Source: Sinonovacula constricta
Taxonomy: Eukaryota; Mollusca; Bivalvia; Cardiida; Solecurtidae
Assembly (NCBI GenBank): GCA_007844125.1
Contig: CM017556.1
Span: 70,804,697-70,868,696, forward strand
Direction: 5' to 3'
Length of the DNA: 64,000 bases
In this document: positions 42,931 through 55,505 of the stretch, in pieces
Layout of the letters: each line of letters opens with the position of its first letter
Numbering within the stretch: position 1 is the first letter of the stretch
Position numbers and translations under genes: made by a program
Notes under the pieces: model-generated
What the model saw: the letters and a program-made list of their open reading frames with translations, nothing else
Told to the model about the DNA's origin: nothing
The model's database searches: none

Positions 42931-44844
42931 ACTAAAAACAACAAAAATATGTAGTATGGTAGGGAACAACAACCATGACCTATACATTTGTAAGAGGTAA
43001 TTTGTTTTCTTTCAACCATGTAAATCACTGAAAAACAATGAACGTTCCGTAACAATTAAAAAAGGGCCATCTCCGCAATGAAGGGGCCTATCTTTATATA
43101 TACTGGCCTGACTGTGTGTATAACTGATTCATTGTGTGGTCTTGTTTGCCTCATGCTCTAATTCCTTTTAGTGTTGAATTAACATTTTTTCATGCGTGGA
43201 TTGTTGATACTTTATTTGTCTCATTTAGTTTGGACATTAACGAATAAACGAGTTGAACTGATTTGTTTCTGTTGTTCTTTATTAACTAATGTATCTAGCT
43301 CTAAGACAAGTAAGACTCTGGAAAGCTATTCCACTGACATGAGCTTGGCGCTGCCGTTATTTTCAGATTAAAATTTAGCAGCAATGTTACTCTCACAATA
43401 AAGAAAGCAGAAAGCAATTTCACTAACACTAGCGTCTGCTTTGTGGTAATGTTGAGGTTAAATTTTAGCTGCAATTTTGCTCTCAGGCTTATAACACAAT
43501 AGATTATTGTCAGCAAATTGTGGTTAGAGTAAAATAATAAGGTCTGTAACGCCGAGATCACGAAGTCGTATGACGTTAGCGTCCGACAAGGGGTCGCGGG
43601 ATTCCTGTCCTGGCCTACAGGTAGGCACGATCTGGTTGCACGTGACGACCTCTCGTTCTTCCATATAAACCAGCTTCTGTCACCAAAATGGTCCAGTTTG
43701 TGCCTAGCACGTCTCCCTTGTGGTAGTCGGAATAATTATATATAATAAGTTGGATCCTTCCAATTTGTCATATTTTCCTATTATCATTACTACAATATAA
43801 TGGCCAGTGCAAAGATTAGACTGAAACTTAGCATATTTCTTCAAAGTTACCACGCATGCTTATATTATTAAATTGAATAGTTCTAGGTTGTAACTGTTGG
43901 GTAATAAGACCCAGGTTAGATGAAGAAAACTTGGTTGCATGAAGATGCGGGTTTAAGATTTACATGTTGGTGTAACCTGTACTTGATTCACGGCTTCTTA
44001 ATACTATCTTCCACTTTGATAGGTTAGGTGTCTTAAGAACAATATCGCACCTTTTTTCAACAATCGGTGGATAAACCCCATTTTTTAAAATTGATCGAGA
44101 TGCGCACACATACATCTAATGTATCGTGTGGATAAATCAAAATGCTTTTTATTTCCTTTCCGCGGCATAAGTTTGATGGTCACTAGGTGTGGGGGCCCTC
44201 AAGTCGATGCTAGGCAAGTCCAAGGTGAACTGGTGCTTTTTATTGACCAACTAGCGATAAGGGCATTCACTTAATGAAATTGCGATAACGCTAGTTGTGA
44301 TTTATAAGAACATTGTCAAAATGTGCAAACGACGTGTTCTATGCAGTTCATTAGTGGGGGATGGTCATGAAATCAGTGATATACTCATCTCAAGACAGTT
44401 TTATTTCATGCATGTTTACGTTTCAATCGAAGTAGGTTGTTCTTTGCTCCCTTGTACATGTTTAATCAAGCCAATATTGCTGGTATTTAAAATTTAGGAG
44501 GACAAAACATATAATAGTTTATGGCTCTTCGACGTTTGTTGGTCGGATATTCTTGTTAGCAAACACCACCGGCGCCGATAGGATAGGGATTTTTAGTTAA
44601 CGCTTGTATTTTATCCGAAATGACTAATTATCTTAAATTCTTATCATGCCATAAGCTAATAGAAGCTCCTGGTTATCTGAACAGAATGAATGTTTAGTTT
44701 ACATGAGATATTGTTTGAAGGTGTACACATTTTTCATTTTAGATTATTGGTGGTATTCTCATGAATTATTTGTTGTAGGACAATATGTCAAACACTACTA
44801 AAATTATGTTTGGATACGTTGTACACATTTATTTATCGACAACT

Positions 44845-44965
44845 ATCACTCACTCATTCACTCACTATACACATTTATTCTGCAACAAGTATCATTCATT
44901 CACTCAGTAGGCACATTTATTCTGCAATAACTATCACTCACTCTCTCACTCATTCACTCACGCCT
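44845..44965. repeat. Short cactcattcactcac-type tandem repeat
   Basis: Three imperfect units of cacatttattctgcaacaa / ctatcactcactcattcac. Confidence 0.8.
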
Positions 44966-46285
44966 CTCCACTCCTTGAGGAGCATACGAGCGACACCTAT
45001 AGGTCTCCATGTGGCAAAGTCTTCAGCTGTTACCCTTGCTTCGTCCCATAATAATCAATACTAAATTTCAGGTGTTTTGTTTTCATACGCGTATCGTTTA
45101 GAAGTATCACGTTCTTAGGGTCCAGACTTTGCAACAGGTCACTCATTTTAATAATCAATGAACTCGTACATAAACCGTGTTCAACTACCATTTACAATAA
45201 AGTATTTTCACGTTTCTTTTGTTGAATATTGAAGAATATTTTCGATTGTAGCTGCCAATTGCGAATAAAGTTAGGATATACTTATGACGAGAACAGAACA
45301 GAACATACCTGATTAAAGATTTGTACAGCGCTCATGATCTAAAGACAGTTAAATCGCTAAAAATTTCAAGGTATGGTAAGGAACCCAAATGTCGGATCAA
45401 GTGTTTACTAATGTATTTTTTCTGTTAAGTCGTTTATAAAGTCGCGGACAATTCTACAATAATTATCGACACCTTTGGAAAAGTTCTGGAGTCGTCCTTA
45501 TATCGGTGTAAAATGAATAAAACAGATTCGACAATGTCAGATTAGTAACTGTTTACAGCCACGCATATTATAGTGTTTTTTTTTTCGTCTTTCATTTGAA
45601 TGTATTATTCATTTCATTAAAAAGAACATTATATGTCCATCAATGCTACAAAGGTGGAACCAACTTTTGGCCTGCTATACCACAACAACATGACTTGAAT
45701 AACACATAGAATAATTTGAACGTAGGAGATACTGGTAAACAAACATAGAACGGCACTAGTTTTACTTATAAAAATAGTTCAAATTGTGATCATTGCAAAA
45801 AGTGCGATTGTATAAACAGCGCAGTTTGACGGAACAGCGCGTGTTGACACAATATCCTATGCTGAAGACTTACTCAAATATTTGCCTGTCCCGACGAATG
45901 TCCGGACTAATGCCAATTGAGACTCGTGCCTCCGCGGAGGTCGCTTTTAGAAGACAATATTATAGACACTTCGTGACACAACTTATATAAATATACGTTT
46001 ATTATTGACTAATTACATTTTTTTCATGAGGACAACTATGTTCATAAAGCATAACGAGGAAATCGGTCGTGCGGTGAGATTATGTACATTCGTTAATAGG
46101 GCAAGAGATGTAATAATAATGGGTTAAAACTGATCGTTACATACGCTCATATGTCAGCATGACGTCCTTCAAAGGAATATGTTGTCTGTATGTTGCGGGT
46201 CTATACCCGTTGCAACGATTTTAACTATTTCAGCCATTTGGTTGGAAAAACAACCAGACTATATCTTCAAACTACAGGGATGTAC

Positions 46286-47104
46286 TCGCACGTCACGTGC
46301 ATTCATTAACCGCACGTCAGGTGTATACGTTAGCCGCACGTCACAAGTATAGTGTTGCCCATACGTCACGTGTATAGTGTTACCCGAACATCATGTGTAT
46401 ACGTTGCCCGCACGTCACGTGTATACGTTTCCCGCATGTCAAGTGTATATGTTACCTGCACGTCACGTGTATATGTTGACCGTCACGTGTATATGTTACC
46501 CGTCTCGTGTATATGTTACCCACACGTCACGTGTATACGTTACCCACACGTCGATGTATACGTTACCCACACGACACGTTTATACGTTACCAGCACGCCA
46601 CGTATACACGTTACCCGCACGTCACGTGTATATGCTACCCGTCACGTGTATATGTTGCCTGTCACATGTATATGTTACCCGGACGACACGTGTATACATT
46701 ACCCGCATGTCACGTATATTTGTTACCTGCACGTCACGTGTATACTTTACCCGCACGTCACATGTATACGTTACCTGCACGTCACGTGTATACTTTACCC
46801 GCACGTCACATGTATACGTTACCTGCACGTCACGTGTATACGTTACCCGAACGTCACGTGTATACGTTACCTGCACGTCACGTGTATTACCTGCATGTCA
46901 CGTGTATACGTTACCCGCACGTCACATGTATACGTTACCCGCATGTCACATTTATACGTTACCTGTACGTCACGTGTATACGTTACCAGCACGTCACGTG
47001 TATACGTTACCAGCACGTCACGTGTATATGTTACCCTCACGACACGTGTTTATGTTACCCACACGTCACGTGTATATGTTACTCTCACGACACGTGTTTA
47101 TGTT
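46286..47104. repeat. 24-bp minisatellite rich in CACGTG and CpG
   Basis: About 34 units of cgtcacgtgtatacgttacc plus cgca. Many units contain the E-box CACGTG and ACGTCA. Since 24 is a multiple of 3, long frames stay open on both strands, including a 344-codon frame at 46352-47386. These are repeat artefacts. Confidence 0.96.
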
Positions 47105-47131
47105 GTTATTATTAATATTATTATTATTATT

Positions 47132-47230
<99 letters not shown>

Positions 47231-47252
47231 ATAATTATTATTATTATTATTA

Positions 47253-47300
<48 letters not shown>
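47105..47300. repeat. ATT/ATC trinucleotide microsatellite
   Basis: A run of TTA, then about 19 ATC repeats, then a long ATT run with small interruptions. Directly follows the 24-bp array. Confidence 0.97.
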
Positions 47301-47301
<1 letters not shown>

Positions 47302-48299
47302 TGGACACATTTGCTTGTATTTTCAACATCGCCTGACACAAAGCTTGTTATCACCAATGAGGAAGACAATAAAGAGAAGGGTATAGACTCTGCTTGTCAC
47401 CACTCACCTCTCCATGGATTCGTTCGATATTGTATTTTAGCGTGCTAGGTGGGACATCTATACAGCCATTACACTACCGGGAGCCGCAGGTATTTGTGCA
47501 AATACACTTTCATTAGTGACCTAATACTGAAATGAAATTAAATATTGCAAACAATTTCTCTTTCGCTCTTTTATCAGTTGCGCCGATCCAAACATATGCC
47601 TGATAAATTCATGGGCAGAGATTTGTTAAGTAATGTTCGATACTTGCAAATTCCGCTAATACCCAATCGCAATATAAACGATTAGATACACAGCCGGGTG
47701 GTTTAAAATGTCATTTCACCACGTCAGTGTAGAACATTTGATGGACACATTCAACGATCAATATCGAAACATTGGCAAATATTTAGATTTAGTTTATGAA
47801 AAAAAAATGAAATTGGTAGGGAGATAAAATCAAAATTTTGTAAATTAACCTTTTGAAAGATAAATGATCTCGTGGTAATAAACAATGCAAATTATCCGCT
47901 TTCTAACCAGATATCACTCAAACCCTACTGAGTTCCATTTTGATAAATAATGTAAAATTACGTTTTTAATTAGTAGGAGTGGTTTTCACAGCATGAAAAC
48001 CAATTGAAACATTTAAAATTCTATAAGTGAAAGTTAACACGTGAGACATTAGAAATCAAAACTGTTTATTAAAAACAACAACAACATTCGATTTGTATGT
48101 GCGATTGGTCTAAAACTAGTATCAATATTGCCTTGATGTTCTTGCTGGCAGTCAAATGCGTCGACTAATCACGAATTATGCAAATCAATTAGTAAGCTGT
48201 TAATTAACAATTTTAAATCTTTGAACAACCTTATGAATGCACAGAATATAAAATAAGAATTCCCAAATGTTCACAAAGGTTATAAGACGTTTCGATTAC

Positions 48300-48850
48300 A
48301 GGTGGTCTCCGACGTTTTGGACCGGATGTTTTTCTGAAGTACCCCGTATACATTTTTGGTTACCTGAAAAGATCTAGCAAAATATTGTTTATTGATGTCT
48401 TAACATTTATATGAAGTGCACAACTTTATACTCTCACTTGTCATTACAAGTATAAGGTATTTCCTATCTGAGCCACGCTGCACAGTTAGCTATTTTTAAA
48501 CCAAGAAAATCCACGTGACCACTTACTGTTGAGATCAGTTTATAGCATTATCCTGGTTATCCGCCCTGATGTCGTCATCTTTTTTTAGCAAAAATCCCTA
48601 TCTTGCTTTTTTATAGATATTTGAAAGAATGAACATTTAGAGCAAATGTTTCACGGTTTGTACTGTGTAACAATTAAAGTAGTGTTCACACTCGTCTTTG
48701 TTTGAACTAAAGCTTAAGTGTATGCAAACAAAAATTATACCTTATTTCCTCCAAACAGGGTTAAGGTTTTGGTGATTGTAGTTGATAAAGACAAACTGTC
48801 GGGCACTACCTTTAATAAAGTCATGCATTATGTATTACCAACACTAGGTG
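48300..48850 (+). repeat. Dispersed repeat family D, copy 1
   Basis: Shares an ordered series of segments with 62880-63350: tgtttattgatgtc, accaagaaaatc.acgt.acc, tgatgtcg..., tactgt.taacaatt, ccttatttcc.cc, gacaaactgtcgg. Diverged, same orientation. Class unknown. Confidence 0.65.
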
Positions 48851-49159
48851 TGTGTCTATATAAAAGGATGTCAATCAAGGTCCCTTGAAAAAGTAGGTTT
48901 ATCGTGCAAGCAATAATTATTTCTCTAATATCCTTTCATTCCTTTTGTCGGTATTAAATGGTTTATATGGCTGGTAAACTCCGCTGATAATTTATCTCTT
49001 CCATTGACAATATAGACTATTCATTCCATTAATATCAGGCTGTATAACTGTAATTTCACACATACATATGTCTCGCATGGGCATTGTTTGAGTCACTTTC
49101 ATTGCGCAAGGCAGTTGTGGAGCGAAAAAAAGTAATATTTGTAATATGTTGTAACATTA

Positions 49160-49460
49160 AAGGGGTGTCCGAAAGTTTGTAGCAAATATTCTTCTTTCAA
49201 AAAACAAATAAATTGTTGTTAACTAAAACGATCCTGCGAAATGTTTTTTATGTCTTACATGTGTTCGAAAATGGAAACACAACACCCCAGACGTCATTAC
49301 AAACATTTATTATTTATACATTTTGGAAAGATTGAACATGTAGAGTGATTTATTTCACGATTTGTACTGTCTAACGATTTGGGTAGAGGTGAAAACGTCT
49401 TCAATGCTTGTTTCTATATGAACTCATCCATGGACCTTTTGTTTGGCAGTCCCGTGCTAG
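49160..49460 (+). repeat. Dispersed repeat family D, partial copy 2
   Basis: Matches the middle of copy 1: gaaagattgaacatgtagag, tttcacgatttgtactgtct, aacgatt, then gtgaaaacgtcttc. Confidence 0.55.
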
Positions 49461-50059
49461 ACAATGTTTAGTAACAAAGTTCAAATAATCTACCTTGTGA
49501 TTCCGATGGGTTTCAAAGGTTATTATTATTAGGTTATTTGGATTAAAGTCCCACCCAGGAATGGTAAATGGTTATTGTATCAGTCAGTCTTCTCTTTCAA
49601 ATACGTCTTGCTGTAAATTGTGTTGTGTCGATTATATTGTTTCACTGGAGTTGTCATGGCAAAGGAAAGAATTTAAAGCGACCCGGTTACAGCCTATGTG
49701 TACAGCACACAGAACAACACAATTCGCACTTCATATTAACATTTATGATTGCGTAACAATCGAGCCAATCAGTGTACTTACTGTTCATGACTAGGGTAAA
49801 TATATGACCTTTTAGCGCATGAGCATTTTTTAGATATAAAAAGTTGTTAATCTTGAAACTACTAAAAAGTTTAGCTTTTTAAATGAAATAAATAAATAAA
49901 TAAATAAAACTGACCAATTGTATCTTTGAACATGACCTTCGGAACTGAATTAAATGTGAACATGCTGTCCTTAAAGACACTGAGTTGTCTTTAGACCGAG
50001 GGAATCAAACGCGCTGCAACGATTTTCGACTAGTTAAGCCATAAAAAGCCCAAAAACTT

Positions 50060-50462
50060 CTATAGTGACGCAAAAACTTCTGGTTGATTCGAAAGTAATG
50101 ATTTGGGACGCAATAATTTCTGGTTGATTCGATAGTGACGTAATTATTTCTGGTTGATTCGATAGTGACGTAATAATATCTGGTTGATTCGATAGCGTCG
50201 TTGGTTGATTCGATAGTGACGTAATAATATCTGGTTGATTCGATAATGTCGTAATAATATCTGGTTGATTCGATAGTGACGTTATAATATCTGGTTGATT
50301 CGATAGTGACGTAATAATATCTTGTTGATTCGATAGCGTCGTTATATCTGGTTGATTCGATTGTGACGTAATAATATCTGGTTGATTCGATAATGTCGTA
50401 ATAATATCTGGTTGATTCAATAGTGGCGTAATTATATATTGTTGGTTCGATAATGTCGTAAT
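50060..50462. repeat. 30-bp minisatellite carrying TGACGTAA
   Basis: About 13 units of gttgattcgatagtgacgta plus ataatatctg. Most units contain TGACGTAA or its variant. The reverse-strand 128- and 164-codon frames are repeat artefacts. Confidence 0.95.
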
Positions 50463-51344
50463 AATTTAATTGCGTGTTTTCGTTCTGGTAGGTCTGCACA
50501 ACCTATACTGTTGTATTAAGGACGCTTTAATAAGAAAAACAACGTAGCGCTCATCGTTATGCCCAATATTTACTTTAATTGGGTCAATATCACAAATTAT
50601 TTAAGTACATAAAATAATACAAACTATTTGTTTTGTGCTTTCTTATGTGAAACTTACTAGTTTACCATGTATCGATTGTATCATTAGAGTAATTCTGTTA
50701 CTCTATACGTTGTGCTGATCACAGATTCGCAGTTTTTGCCTCCTTGTTTCTGTCAGCTTTTCATTTCAACCTGCGAGCAACTTGGCGTTCCATTGAAAGT
50801 AGCTGGAATGTTATAGAAAAATAGTAAACATAAACTGAGCACACTGATCAATGTCTCCACGCACGATCGATTGATCGCCGTACGACAAGAGAGGATTTGA
50901 TAAAGAGGCCTTTAATAAAGAGGAAAGAATTAACATTTAAATGTGTACATGTGCTTATAAAGAAGCGGTTGGGAACGACCATTGTTGGGCGAACCTTAAC
51001 ACCGCGGTAGCACAGATTTGACGAGACCAGTGTAAAAATAAACAATACGGTGGAAATTACATATTGATATGTCGAAGTGAATGATACATAATACAGCGGG
51101 TGACAATATTTTGACAAGGTGTTGGCGGTCATTAGTTCTGTGCAAGGAAAGTTTCGTGGATCCACGCTGGAGAGACTCCTTACGTTTGTATAGTAGTCAG
51201 GAGAGACCACGTTCCTATCACAACCGGAAACGGATCGCCGGATACTTACCATCGGGAACTAGCCGTCGAGGTTTCATCGTGGGGATGTCAAGCGCAGTGC
51301 CAAACGTGCATCGGAACCTACAATGTCTAACAGTTTAGCTGGAG

Positions 51345-51350
51345 TATAAA
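51345..51350 (+). promoter_or_regulatory. Possible TATA box for the second gene
   Basis: TATAAA in a GC-balanced stretch about 0.6 kb upstream of the ATG at 51965. Position and context are compatible with a promoter but nothing else confirms it. Confidence 0.25.
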
Positions 51351-51929
51351 GATGGGTGACTGGTTGGTTAAGTGTACTTCAAAAGTGTTCTTTTTGGAGT
51401 CGGTCAACTGTTTTCTTGTAAATTAATATGACGAAATATTACCACCTGTTACGAAAAACTGGACAGCGAATAGTAAACTTGATATTTATACAAACCATGT
51501 TTTAATGAGCCTTTTGCACGTTTGGTTCTACGGATTATTTTCTTATGTGTACACGGTGGTTTATTAAACTAATACAATTCAATTAACTATAAATAATATC
51601 GAGGTGAAATTTTTACTGGAAATGAAGCTAAACAGGAAAATGTATTTAGAAAATGTATTTGGACTAATCAACGTCGGTTAATTACGCTTTGTGCGGATTA
51701 TGTTTTCGCCTAATGTATCATAGATAGGATTTAAATTATCACAGTAAATGATAGACATTGCAAACACTTGTTTAAACAATTCAAACGTAAAAGACTCGAC
51801 GTATTTAAATACTTATTTAAACAGAACAGTCGTCATTTAAATACCCTCATACAAACACATGGAGAACAGATAATAGCCAGAGGCGATTAAGTTGTTGACC
51901 CAACTTTAATCATCTGGTCTGACTTTTAG

Positions 51930-52052
51930 ACAGAAGACAGATCGCGTGGCACGCACAGATCAAGATGACCACAGTGTCCACCAACAGTCCGAGGCAGAAT
52001 GGGTATGTCCGACAGTCCGAGCAGAATCAACGGAAACTACCGAGACCTATTG
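51930..52052 (+). CDS. Unrecognised protein, first coding exon (coding part 51965-52052)
   Basis: ATG at 51965 follows tcaag. A tract gacttttag just before 51930 suggests a splice acceptor and a 5' UTR start. Encodes MTTVSTNSPRQNGYVRQSEQ then NQRKLPRPI plus one base, followed by a consensus gtaagt donor. Rich in Asn, Gln, Arg and Pro, hence probably a disordered N-terminus. The one-base overhang matches the two-base start of the exon at 63754. I do not recognise the family. Confidence 0.65.
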
Positions 52053-52482
52053 GTAAGTTCCGTTAGTTAACATTCTAACCGTACAAGCAGATCCATATTT
52101 TGTGGCATTTGTTTGCCGACTTCGGTATTAATTATTAAAGAAATGTCGACAGGAATCGGGTGACTTAATTATATTTGAGCAAGTAAACACATTGTGTACT
52201 TTGTAAGAGCGATTTCAGTATCTCGTGCTATTAAACCCTTAATACATTGCATTTATAACGCAATCCAAACTCTAAGATTGCTTGTTACCATTTTAATTGC
52301 TATAACATTTTATTTATCTTAAATACAAAACCTTAGATATTGTTTTCAGGCTACATTTAATTTACTAAGCAATAAAATTCATTGAATTTTTATTTCCATG
52401 CTACAATTCATTTATAAAAATACAAAATCTAAGATATTTTTACCGTGGTACGCATATTTATTAAGCAATACAAAATCTTAGA

Positions 52483-52690
52483 CCTCGCCCCTGGTGAAGT
52501 CTCCGACTTATAACTCCTCTGACTGCTTAGCCTCTCACCGAGCGGGTTTGAGTCCCTTTCGGGGCGGAGGATTTAATGTGGGAAAGTCTTCCAGCTGACC
52601 TGCGGTCGGTGGTTCTACCCATTTGTCTGGGGTCTTTCTCCATCAAAATCGCTATAATGATCATAACTGGTCGCTGCGATATATTTAAAA
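52483..52690 (+). mobile_element. tRNA-derived SINE, family C
   Basis: Head remnant ctcgcccctggtgaagtctc, box B-like gggtttgagtcc, body aatgtgggaaagtcttccag / ctgacctgcggtcggtggtt and tail aatgatcataactggtcgct. Confidence 0.8.
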
Positions 52691-52954
52691 AACAACAGAA
52701 ACAACAACAACAAAATCTTGGTATTTTGTTACGACGTTACATTTTATTTATTAAACATACACAATCTAAAATATTTGTTTCCCTGCTTCATTTCATTTAT
52801 TAAGCAAAACAAAATCGTTGTTATTTTTGTCATTTTGCTACACTTATTTTTTTTAAAAACTTGGTTATTTGTTACAATGTTTCTTTTTATTTATTAAGTA
52901 ATACAAAGTCTTAATATTTTCTATTTAGTTGCACCCATAATGAGCATGACTCTG

Positions 52955-53026
52955 TGCCAATTAGTGTAGGTCCTGACCCGGCTTTTCACAGCGGACGTTG
53001 AATGATCTAGCTCTACACTATTTGCC
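52955..53026. repeat. Dispersed foldback repeat, well-preserved copy
   Basis: gccaattagtgtaggtcctg and gatctagctctacactattt then gcc: complementary ends around a short centre, same family as 40927-40997. Confidence 0.7.
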
Positions 53027-53199
53027 TATCATTTCATTCTTTGCAGGTACAGAGTTCATTGTATTCAATAACAGTTTTCATATAGGCTCTGTTAGCATCA
53101 TCAGTATAATTGAATAATTATTGTAAACAACTTTGATCATAAAAATAAATCGGCATACCAGTGTTATACCGGTGATCAAACTTACAATATATCAATAGA

Positions 53200-53445
53200 T
53201 GTGCAAATTCTTCAAATGTGTTTATTCCTCTTATGGGTATATTTCTCAAAAATGTATATTCTGCAAATGTGTATATTCCTCAATTGTGTATATCATCAAA
53301 TGTGCATAGATATGAAAAAGTTCGTATCTTTAAATTTTGTATATTCCTCAAATTCGTAGGCTATATTCCACAACAAGTATACCCCTCAAATGTGAATATT
53401 CCTCAAATGTGTATATCCTTAAATGTGTATATGTATTGGCAAAAT
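53200..53445. repeat. 18-bp degenerate minisatellite
   Basis: Repeated attcctcaaatgtgtat-type units, about 12 imperfect copies. Confidence 0.8.
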
Positions 53446-53504
53446 ATATATATCATGCGTTCAAATGGTGATATCTTTATATTTTAAACACTTCGCAGAA
53501 ACAC

Positions 53505-53660
53505 ATGTATGGTAATTATAACGACAGCCAGCACTTTGATGGAGGAGTAACCCCGACTAATGTCGGGTTAGAGCCACCGTAGGTCAGTCTCATTTAGTCA
53601 CCCCACCGGGACTCGAACCCACGCGATTATAGGCTGAGCAGTCAGAGTTGTTAGCTGAGT
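53505..53660 (-). mobile_element. tRNA-derived SINE, family C, antisense
   Basis: Reverse strand shows box B (gggactcgaacccacg reversed) and body motifs; tail side starts near 53510. Confidence 0.75.
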
Positions 53661-54607
53661 ATATTTGCATATAATACATCGGTATCTTTTAACGACTATT
53701 TTATTTATTTTAAAATATCATTATTTAAATATAATCGACAGCACCTTCCATAAAAACGTGTGTATATTCTGGCGTGAAGGGGCATATGCTGACTCTGTTA
53801 TAACCTGACCGGGGTAAAACTAACCTGTTATACATGGGAGTATACAAAGGTTTTTGAAGTTTCCGGGGTAGTATGCATATCTGTCCGGGTGAACCTCAAG
53901 TTTAGGGGCTACTAGAAATCGTTACACCCGTCCACACAGCAGGAATGTAAAGTTGAATTTTTAGAATGGCTTTTCTTATAGTAAGAGCGTTTGTTCAGAT
54001 AACTAAAAATGTTTTCCGACTACCAAAAATTACCACGCCACTAACACATCCAGCAGCCTACCACAATGTATATCTGCCGTTCATTAGTCATTGAATTCAT
54101 TATTGTTGATTGCAACTATGATTAGTCGGTTCTATTAAAATCGATGATTTAAGGAAAGGTTTTGTTAAATATCTTTACATAATCTCATCTTTTTTAAACG
54201 TTAATTTACTGTTTCAGTCACAAATGCCATGTTTTGCGTACACTTTTAAATGGAAAACCAGACCGATCCATTATTTGGTGAAGATCGTTTATCACTGTGT
54301 CTGTCAAACAACTTTTTTGATATATTAATCATTTTTTTCTGAAGATCGTTGTATAATGAAAGCAACTCTGTTTAAATGACATGTTTATTCTCTCTGTATC
54401 TAGCTGTTAGGGCGACAATGGGGAACAAGTTGATTGTTATACTTAAACCACTTTTTATTTGGCGATGATCGTTCTTTTAACGCCCCGAATTTGAAACATA
54501 ATAGGTGGACTCGTTTCCATCGAGCACTCGGTTTACAATCAAATGATTAGCCCTTAACTTGCTTGATTTGTTTATAACCAAATTAATGTCTTAGTTTTAT
54601 GCTCACA

Positions 54608-55505
54608 AGTTCTATAAGCAACAAGCTCTACAGTAAACAAGCTCTACAGGAAAGATGATCTACAGGTAACAGACTCTACAGGTAACAGGTTCTACAGATA
54701 ACAGGCTCTACAAGTAACAAGCTTTACAGGTAACATGCTCTACAGGTAACAAGCTCTACAGGTAACAGCCCCTACCGGTAACAGGCTCTACAGGTAACAG
54801 ACTCTACAGGTAACAGACTCTACAGGTAACAGGCTGTACAGGTAACAAGCTCTACAGGTAACAGGCTCTACAGGTAACAGACTCTACAGGTGACAAGCTC
54901 TACGGGTAACATGCTCTATAGGTGACAGGCTCTATAGGTAACAGACTCAACAGGTAACAGGCTCTACAGGTAACAGACTCTATAGGTGACGGACTCTACA
55001 GGTAACAGACTCTACAGGTAACAGACTCTACAGGTGACAGACTCTACAGGTAACAGACTCTACAGGTGACAGACTCTACAGGTGACAGACTCTACAGGTA
55101 ACAGACTCTACAGGTAACAGACTCTACAGGTAACAGGTTCTACAGATAACAGACTCTACAAGTATCAAGCTCTACAAATAACAGGCTCTACAGGTAACAA
55201 GCTCTACGGGTAACAGCCTCTACAGGTAACAGGCTCTACAGGTAACAGACTCTACAGGTAACAGGCTCTACAGGTAACAAGCTCTACAGGTAACAGGATC
55301 TACAGGTAACAGCCTCTACAGGTAACAGGCTCTACAGGTAACAGACTCTACAGGTAACAGGCTCTACAGGTAACAAGCTCTACAGGTAACAGGATCTACA
55401 GGTAACAGACTCTACAGGTAACAGGCTCTACAGGTAACAAGCTCTACAGGTAACAGGATCTACAGGTAACAGACTCTATAGGTGACAAACTTTACAGGTA
55501 ACAAG
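54608..55505. repeat. 16-bp minisatellite built on CAGGTAAC
   Basis: About 56 units of gctctacaggtaacag with few substitutions (gactc, gttct, ggatc; gtgac). Each unit holds CAG|GTAACA on the + strand, a near-consensus 5' splice site, in the sense direction of the surrounding intron. Confidence 0.97.

Larger units (their letters stand above)
38390..43270 (+). other. CPT1 3' UTR and/or downstream DNA
   Basis: No coding sequence. T-rich on the + strand, as in a long 3' UTR. Possible poly(A) signals AATAAA at 39159-39164 and 43243-43248; the latter is followed by a T/G-rich stretch. Which is used cannot be told from sequence. Contains a foldback repeat, a CCAAT-rich tandem repeat and a SINE. Confidence 0.4.
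43271..51964. other. Intergenic region between CPT1 and the second gene
   Basis: No recognised gene. Contains a cactcact-rich repeat (44845-44965), the 24-bp minisatellite and adjoining microsatellite (46286-47300), two members of a dispersed repeat family (48300-48850, 49160-49460), the 30-bp TGACGTAA minisatellite (50060-50462) and a TATAAA box-like site at 51345-51350. The stretch 50840-51360 is richer in CpG than its surroundings and could include the second gene's promoter. Confidence 0.5.

Noticed and set aside
46286..47104. CRISPR array
   Set aside because: Units are contiguous with no unique spacers, and the DNA is animal. The same holds for the other arrays.
46352..47386. Longest open frame in the window (344 codons), plus overlapping frames on both strands
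   Set aside because: Generated by the 24-bp minisatellite and the ATT/ATC microsatellite. All frames are open because the unit is a multiple of three and lacks stops; no domain and no splice context.
50005..50499. Reverse-strand frames of 128 and 164 codons
   Set aside because: Product of the 30-bp TGACGTAA minisatellite.
50848..51338. Overlapping 134-codon reverse and 85-codon forward frames upstream of the second gene
   Set aside because: No family resemblance. Better explained by the more balanced base composition of a possible promoter or 5' UTR region.
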